DNA from: Talpa occidentalis
Taxonomy: Eukaryota; Chordata; Mammalia; Eulipotyphla; Talpidae
Direction: 5' to 3'
NCBI RefSeq assembly: GCF_014898055.3
Contig: NW_023601212.1
Span: 44,504,329-44,568,328, forward strand
Length of the DNA stretch: 64,000 bases
Both the position numbers and the translations under genes were made by a program. The notes beneath the pieces were generated by a model. It was not told where the DNA came from. It saw only the letters and a program-made list of their open reading frames with translations, and ran no database searches. Below are positions 58,815 through 64,000 of this stretch, in pieces (the stretch's first letter is position 1; every line of letters begins with the position of its first letter).

Positions 58815-59078
58815 GGGTCTCCCCGGTGATGCAGTGGTTGAGCTCTGGGTTGCAAACCTGCCTGCAGCCTCTGCAGCACCTATTCAATGCCCGGCTACCG
58901 GGCGAGGGTCCAACATGTCACACAGACCTCTCCTGCCTCCCGCTGCTCCCCTCAGCAGTGTATTTCGTCAGTCTGCCTGTTCTGCTCTCCACTCTGGCTC
59001 TGGTGAATTCTCTCACCCTCCCGCACTTCTAACTGTACCCAGTGCTTGTATAAATAAAATAAATAAATCTCTTTAAAA
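58815..59078 (+). mobile_element. tRNA-derived SINE
   Basis: A full-length copy (GGGTCTCCCCGGTGATGCAG to AAATCTCTTTAAA). AAGAATA(G/T)AATTGAG flanks it at about 58800-58814 and 59079-59094. Confidence 0.92.
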
Positions 59079-59300
59079 AAAGAATATAATTGAGTGTCTT
59101 AATAGAAATACTTGGTGAAATTTTGTCATTTCATGAGATGCTGAAACAACTAGAAACTTGATATGCATATCACAAGTTAGGAGCTGTCATTTGGTCCTTA
59201 ATTATAAAATGTTTGTTGACTATAATGGATAATTTTAGAACTTTTTAATGCCTTACAACCTAAGTTAGAAAACTGTAATTATGTAAGTTTTATAAAAGTC

Positions 59301-59865
59301 CTTTGTATGCAATAGTACAATTATTAACTAAATACTCCGTTACAAAAATGGGGCTTGTGAGGTTTTTTGCCCTGCCTATAATTACATTTTTTTGTTATAT
59401 CATTTAACAATATTGGTTGAATGCATTAAGCTCAAGTGCTGGGACTGAAAATATTTAGTTAGGATAATAAATGCCCCTCCTATTAAGTTATGATAATACC
59501 TGAAATGTTAATTAAGCTGAACAATCTATCAAAAAATTTTTAACAAAGTCAAAAATGTCTCTTGTACATTAGAGTGCATTGGGGGGACAATAATTGTATA
59601 ATATGCTGCTATAAAAATGGCTGTGAATATACTTTTTCTTAATATAATAAATAATGGCATGTCTAATAACAATAAAAGATCAATGAGAAAATAAGTTGGG
59701 CTAAGAACTAATTGTGGCTTCTATTAAGAAATTTTCACAGCAAGAATATTTTATAGAAAGTCTTATGAAACAGGTACATATCCATGTAAATATTTTTAAT
59801 TATTCCTATTTAAATATATATAGTAGAACATCCAGACAGACAGAAAATCTTTAAGGTGTGCTTGA
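59301..59865. other. AT-rich non-coding sequence
   Basis: No gene or recognisable repeat was seen. It may be the far end of unit D. Confidence 0.4.
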
Positions 59866-59869
59866 AGAA

Positions 59870-60160
59870 CACTAACAGCAAAGCAAATTAAGTCAGAAGA
59901 GAAAGACAAAAACCAGTTGATTTCACAGATATGTGGAATATAAAGAAACAGATAAAACAAAAGCAAAAAATGCCTAGAAAGACACTGCAGAATTGAAGCT
60001 ACCAGAAAGGGTGGGTGGTTTGTGGGATACTGACGGGAGAGGGGACTCAATGTTCTATAGTGGAGATTTACTGGTGCTTTGGTGGTGGGTAATGTGTGGT
60101 AACATATTTTTGAAACATTATGGCCATACATCTCCTAAGTAATATATCTCAATTTTTAAA
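59870..60160 (+). mobile_element. Old L1 3' UTR fragment
   Basis: AAATTAAGTCAGAAGAGAAA, GATATGTGGAATATAAAG and TTACTGGTGCTTTGGTGGTG follow the order of an older L1 3' end, as at 22700-22990. Confidence 0.65.
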
Positions 60161-60278
60161 AAGATACAATTAAAAGAGAAAACAACCCCAATTACAATAG
60201 TAATTCAATTAATAAAAAATGTCTAAAAAGTTTGGTATATGTTCTGTTTCTATTCCTGTTTTTGTCTGAAAATTTCCA

Positions 60279-60663
60279 GTGATGACAGCCCAAATGCCCA
60301 AAAATAGATGACTGGATCAAGAAGATGTGGTACATATATACCATGGAATATTACTCAGCATTCAAAAAAGATAAACACATGCAATTTGCAGCAACATGGA
60401 TGGCACTGGAAGGGATCATGCTCAGCGAAATAAGCCAAAAAGAAAAAGAAAAATACCGGATGGTCTCACTCATAGCAGGAATCTAGAAAACTTAAATAAG
60501 GGACCAGGAAAATGAATAACTATAAGAAAGTGAAAATCAAAATCAACAAAAAACTATGAACCAGAGACACTTTTTTGGGGGTGGGGGGAGGGAGGGGAGG
60601 GATTGGGTTCAGAATGGGGGTTTTGCAATTGTATGGGGGAATATAAAAATAAAATTTATTATT
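60279..60663 (+). mobile_element. 5'-truncated young L1 3' end
   Basis: It runs from GACAGCCCAAATGCCCAAAA through the ORF2 C-terminus and 3' UTR (GGGGGTGGGGGGAGGG) to an A-tail after AATATAAAAATAAAATTT. Confidence 0.92.
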
Positions 60664-60789
60664 AAAAAAAAAGAACAGAAATAAATGAAAGAAATACAAA
60701 AAAAAAAGTCTTTACATTCCCTAAATGAAATACCTCTCATTTTCTAAATTTGCATAACCACTATTGGGCAACTGATGAACATTATCAGC

Positions 60790-60794
<5 letters not shown>

Positions 60795-60863
<69 letters not shown>
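60795..60863 (+). repeat. (TG)n(TA)n microsatellite
   Basis: About 17 TG units followed by about 17 TA units. Confidence 0.97.
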
Positions 60864-60866
<3 letters not shown>

Positions 60867-60951
60867 TCCTTTATACATCTCCTCTAGGCTGAGGATCATC
60901 ACAAATCTTCATAATCAAAGGATGAATAACACAAAAGTTGAAGTCCTTCTT

Positions 60952-61257
60952 TTTTTTATTTTTTGCATGTTATTTATTTATTTATTTAGTTTTTTGTTTG
61001 TTTTGTTTATACATGCACTGGGTACAGTCAGAAGCGCAGGAGGGTGAGAGAATTCACCAGAGCCAGAGCGGGGAGCAGAGCAGGCAGAAGGACCAAAGTA
61101 CACTGCTGAGGGGAGCAGCGGGCGGCAGGAGAGGACTGCGCGCCATGTGGGACCCTCCTCCAGTGGCCGGGGAGCAGCCGGGGATTGAACCGGCGCCGCA
61201 GAGGCCGCGGGCAGCTTCGCAACCCAGCGCTCAACCGCTGCGCCACCGGGGAGGCCC
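60952..61257 (-). mobile_element. Young GC-rich tRNA-derived SINE
   Basis: A full-length minus-strand copy. TGAAGTCCTTCTT flanks it at 60939-60951 and 61258-61270. It is nearly identical to 53108-53429 except for the tail and single bases. Confidence 0.95.
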
Positions 61258-61270
61258 TGAAGTCCTTCTT

Positions 61271-62015
61271 AGACATGAGAATAAAGGTCACATGTTTTCC
61301 TGCACATATGCATATACTTCCTCTTTTTCTTGGTTACCTAGAAGAGAACTTCAGTAGAATCACCTTTAATACAGTTGTCTGAAAGAAAGGTGAGTAACAG
61401 AATAATCATGAATGTTGTCTTCAAATATCAGGACAAATGCTACTAATAATAAGTAGCAGGTTATTATAATTTCCTTTCATTTTATTCACTCTGCTCATTT
61501 AATCAGTTAGCTATTGCTTTATATCAAGCCATTCTAAAATTAATTAGATCAATATATTTCATTTTTAAAGGGTCTATATAGTCCAGAGGTGTTCTGATAT
61601 CTGTTGGTCCCCTTATGAGTCCATAGTCAAGTGGTGGATTAGCTGGAGTGTCTCTGCTGGTCTTGATTGGGGGCAATTAATATATTAATGGCTGATCTAA
61701 GGAAAACTTGTTGAGGCAAACCTGCTTGGATTTGTTCACCTGTTTCAACCAGGGTCCTGAGAGAGAACAACATCAATGCACTGGAGGAAATTTTATTGTT
61801 TTAAAAGCTAAAAATAGAAAAGAAACCCTGAAATTAATAAGTATTGACGTAAGAAGACAGAATGTGAGTAAATTAAACAGATAGCAGACTGATAAGCACA
61901 AAAATTGATGAAATGCAAAGCAGAAAAATCAATAAAACCTAAATCTGAATCTTTGAAGTGATTGATGATTGAATTTAGTCTAAGCTGGAATGTCCATTGA
62001 AAAAGGAGGGAACAG
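61271..62015. other. Non-coding sequence
   Basis: No gene is seen. Part of 61840-61990 faintly resembles old L1 ORF2 (AAATCAATAAAACC followed by TTTGAA); the rest is unassigned. Confidence 0.4.
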
Positions 62016-64000
62016 GGGGGGCGGAGCAACATGGCGGCGAGGAGACGCTGCGAGTAAGATCTCCCATTAAAAAAAGTTAATAGGGAGGAAAAGCAGCAGG
62101 TCCCAGTGAGAACTGGGACACGGAAGATAAACGGACGACTCCAGCAAACTGCCCGAAGAAGAAAGTTGCCATAAAAGAGGACGAGAAGGGAGGGAAGCGC
62201 AGAACCCTGCTCCCCTCCCCCGCCCACAAAGTCGGCACTCTCCGACCGGCAGAGAGGAGGAAACAACAAACCAAAACGGCCAACAAGAAAAACGGACACA
62301 GCAAGCGGGACTGTGAGTGGAAAGGAACTATTGCAGCCACCACACCCCGTGAACGGGAGCTGAGGCGAACCCTGCAGGATCCGCCGCGGAGGTGAGCGCC
62401 AGGCGCCATTAAAGAGAGCCCCGCCCAGGAGGAGACCAGCCCCAGCACACAGCCCCGGCCGCCCGGTAAGCTTGCGCGGAAAGTGGCGCGGATCCAGACC
62501 GGATCGCAGCTGCCCAGGTCCCCGCGCCTGCGACCTAGGCTTGCGGGGAGACGGAGGCGGAGGCCCTCCCTGAGTGAGCAGGAACAAGGCGCCCAGGCAG
62601 GGGAGCGGGATTCAAAAGGCGCCATTCCCGCGCCACTGATCTGGGCTACAGCCCGCGTCCTGGAACTGAGGGCTTTGGAACTGAGACCCGGGGCATGAAA
62701 TTAGGGGCGTGGGTTCCCCACGACGGTGGGGCACAAGGCAGACACAGCACCCCAAAGCCGTTGAGGTGTACCCTACCATCCCCGCTCTGCTCCCTGTCCC
62801 ACGGGGTGGAAAATCAGCTCCCCAAGGGCTCTAGGAGAGATCTCTGGCGCCACCTAGCGACTTGACCCCAGCACAGGCTACTGAAGGAGCTAGTGGCCAG
62901 CTGGGGAGTTAGCCCACACCTGGCTCCTTCCGAACAAGTAGTCTGAGCCCACAGGGAGAGCGAGCACCCACAGCCGGGGCAGACCAGGCGTGCAGAAGAG
63001 TGTGCCTGAGACCAGATGCGCAGGGAGTGTGTCCCACATCACCATTTTAGAACAGGGACATTTCTTCAGTAAAGACTACCTGCCGAAGGCTTCCTCAGGA
63101 GCCAGAGGTGAGCGGGGGAAGTTCGCCCACGCCAGACCCCCTCTGGCCTGCAGTCCAAGCCCAGAGGGGAGCAGGAACCCACCGCCGGGGCAGACCAGGC
63201 GCACAGGGGAGTGTGTCCCCACATCGGCATTTTAGAACAGGGACCTTTCTCCATTAAAGGCTGCTTGAAACTGACAGATGACTCCTGGAAGAACCAGAGG
63301 GGAACAGAGAAGCCCACCCAAGATGCCGGCCAGTCCCAACAACACAGTGTCCCAACGCATACGGCAAATTAGAAAACAGACAGTAGGGAGGAGAAGAACC
63401 ACACGCAACCTAGCAACTCTCCAGAGAAAAAGCACACCACAAAAAGAAAGCCAGCCCCCAGATTGCAAAGACAATAACTTGGAAGAATTTCTGAGCCTTC
63501 CAGAAAGAGAATTTAAAATTGCCGTGATTAAAAAACTGACAGAAGTCATAAAGGAAAACAATGATAAGGGAAAAATAATCAAAGATCAGAAGAATGCAAT
63601 TGAGTCCCTAGAGAGGGAAAACAATGGTCAGAAGAAAGAAATTGAGTCCCTAAAGAGGGAAGTAAAGAAATGCAGGAGATCAAAGAATTAATGGAAGAAC
63701 TAAAGAATTCTGGGAAAAGCAATGAAAGCAGAATAGACGAAATGGAAGAACGAATAAGTAATATTGAAGACACAGAAATAAAAAGAACCAAAACAGAAAA
63801 GGAAAGAGAAGTACGAAGGAAAAAGAACGAAGAAAGACTTCGGGAACTATCTGACTCCATGAGGAAAGGAAATATAAGAGTTATAGGAATACCAGAAGGA
63901 GAGGAGAGAGATGTAGGAACAGAGAAAATATTCAAAGAGATAATTGAAGAGAACTTCCCAAATGTGAAGAAGGAGCTGAAAATTGATATACAAGAAGCAA
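62016..64000 (+). mobile_element. Full-length-type young L1, 5' part (continues past the window)
   Basis: It starts with GGGGGGGCGGAGCAACATGG, the L1 5' end with a YY1-type AACATGGCGGC. A GC- and CpG-rich 5' UTR of about 1.3 kb follows, ending in two tandem blocks (62966-63170 and 63180-63320), each with CATTTTAGAACAGGGAC. ORF1 begins at 63323. The 3' part lies beyond the window, so ORF2 and the target duplication cannot be judged. Confidence 0.9.
63323..64000 (+). pseudogene. L1 ORF1, one-base frameshift, incomplete at window end
   Basis: L1 ORF1 encodes an RNA-binding chaperone that coats L1 RNA. The Met at 63323 (MPASPNNTVSQRIRQIRK) matches the start in the 46436 copy. A charged coiled coil follows, with a 42-bp in-frame tandem duplication (units from 63587 and 63629, IESLERE and IESLKRE). 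At about 63664 the sequence reads GTAAAGAAATG where the other L1 has GTAAAAGAAATG. One lost A shifts the frame and gives a stop at 63691. The downstream frame (from 63670) stays open to the window end and includes the RRM start, NIRVIGIPEGEE. A sequencing error in the A-run is possible. Confidence 0.85.

Larger units (their letters stand above)
50990..59300 (-). repeat. OR duplication unit D, containing the intact receptor
   Basis: The 3' flank (50990-53640) aligns with 23000-24980, the receptor is at 54003-54947, and the 5' flank (55040-59300) aligns with units A-C. Landmarks include CTCATTAGTCACATTT near 58458 and the splice-donor region at 58175. Later insertions are SINEs at 51983-52104, 52870-53019, 53108-53429, 57128-57390 and 58815-59078, and an L1 with two SINEs (55948-56950). 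It is the most diverged unit. Confidence 0.7.

Noticed and set aside
61808..62587. 259-codon protein gene on the minus strand
   Set aside because: It is antisense to the L1 5' UTR and runs into AT-rich flank with no domain. It is kept only as a low-interest ORF0-like remark.

Overview
The window is nuclear DNA from a placental mammal. It is dominated by interspersed repeats: LINE-1 (L1) copies of several ages, a tRNA-derived SINE family with about 24 copies, one betaretrovirus-type endogenous retrovirus (ERV), and ancient MER5A-like DNA-transposon relics. The only real protein-gene family is olfactory receptors (ORs). The SINE is not Alu, B1/B2, CAN-SINE or the whale/ruminant type, so I would not name the species; a non-primate, non-rodent placental mammal fits best.

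Layout. 1-11490 is one old plus-strand L1 broken by a nested L1, two SINEs, the ERV (2578-7603, minus strand, 6-bp target duplication) and further insertions. 11492-13740 is a second L1 with SINEs. 15030-59300 holds at least four homologous blocks, here called units A (15030-19790), B (22990-33180), C (33748-39262) and D (50990-59300). A full unit reads, left to right: OR 3' flank, OR coding exon on the minus strand, OR 5' flank. Unit A has lost the coding exon, B and C carry OR pseudogenes, and D carries an intact OR7-like receptor (54003-54947). L1 copies lie between the units, including a nearly complete minus-strand one (40566-46765). The window ends in the 5' part of a full-length plus-strand L1 (62016 to beyond 64000) with a GC-rich 5' UTR and ORF1.

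How the parts relate. Comparing the four units shows a likely 5' non-coding OR exon. On the minus strand, a homeodomain-type site and an O/E-like site lie upstream of a TATA-like box, then a CAG/GTGAG-type splice donor, then an intron of about 1.4 kb to an acceptor just before the OR start codon. Unit C has a SINE in this exon. Unit D has a 33-nt U2 snRNA fragment there, flanked by a 17-bp target duplication.

Most unusual item. The ERV's env region contains about 212 bp matching the first two thirds of 7SL (SRP) RNA, in proviral sense orientation. It starts exactly at 7SL nucleotide 1, is cut off 3', and has no poly(A) or visible target duplication. This fits capture by retroviral template switching better than L1 retrotransposition. 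All alignments were made by eye.
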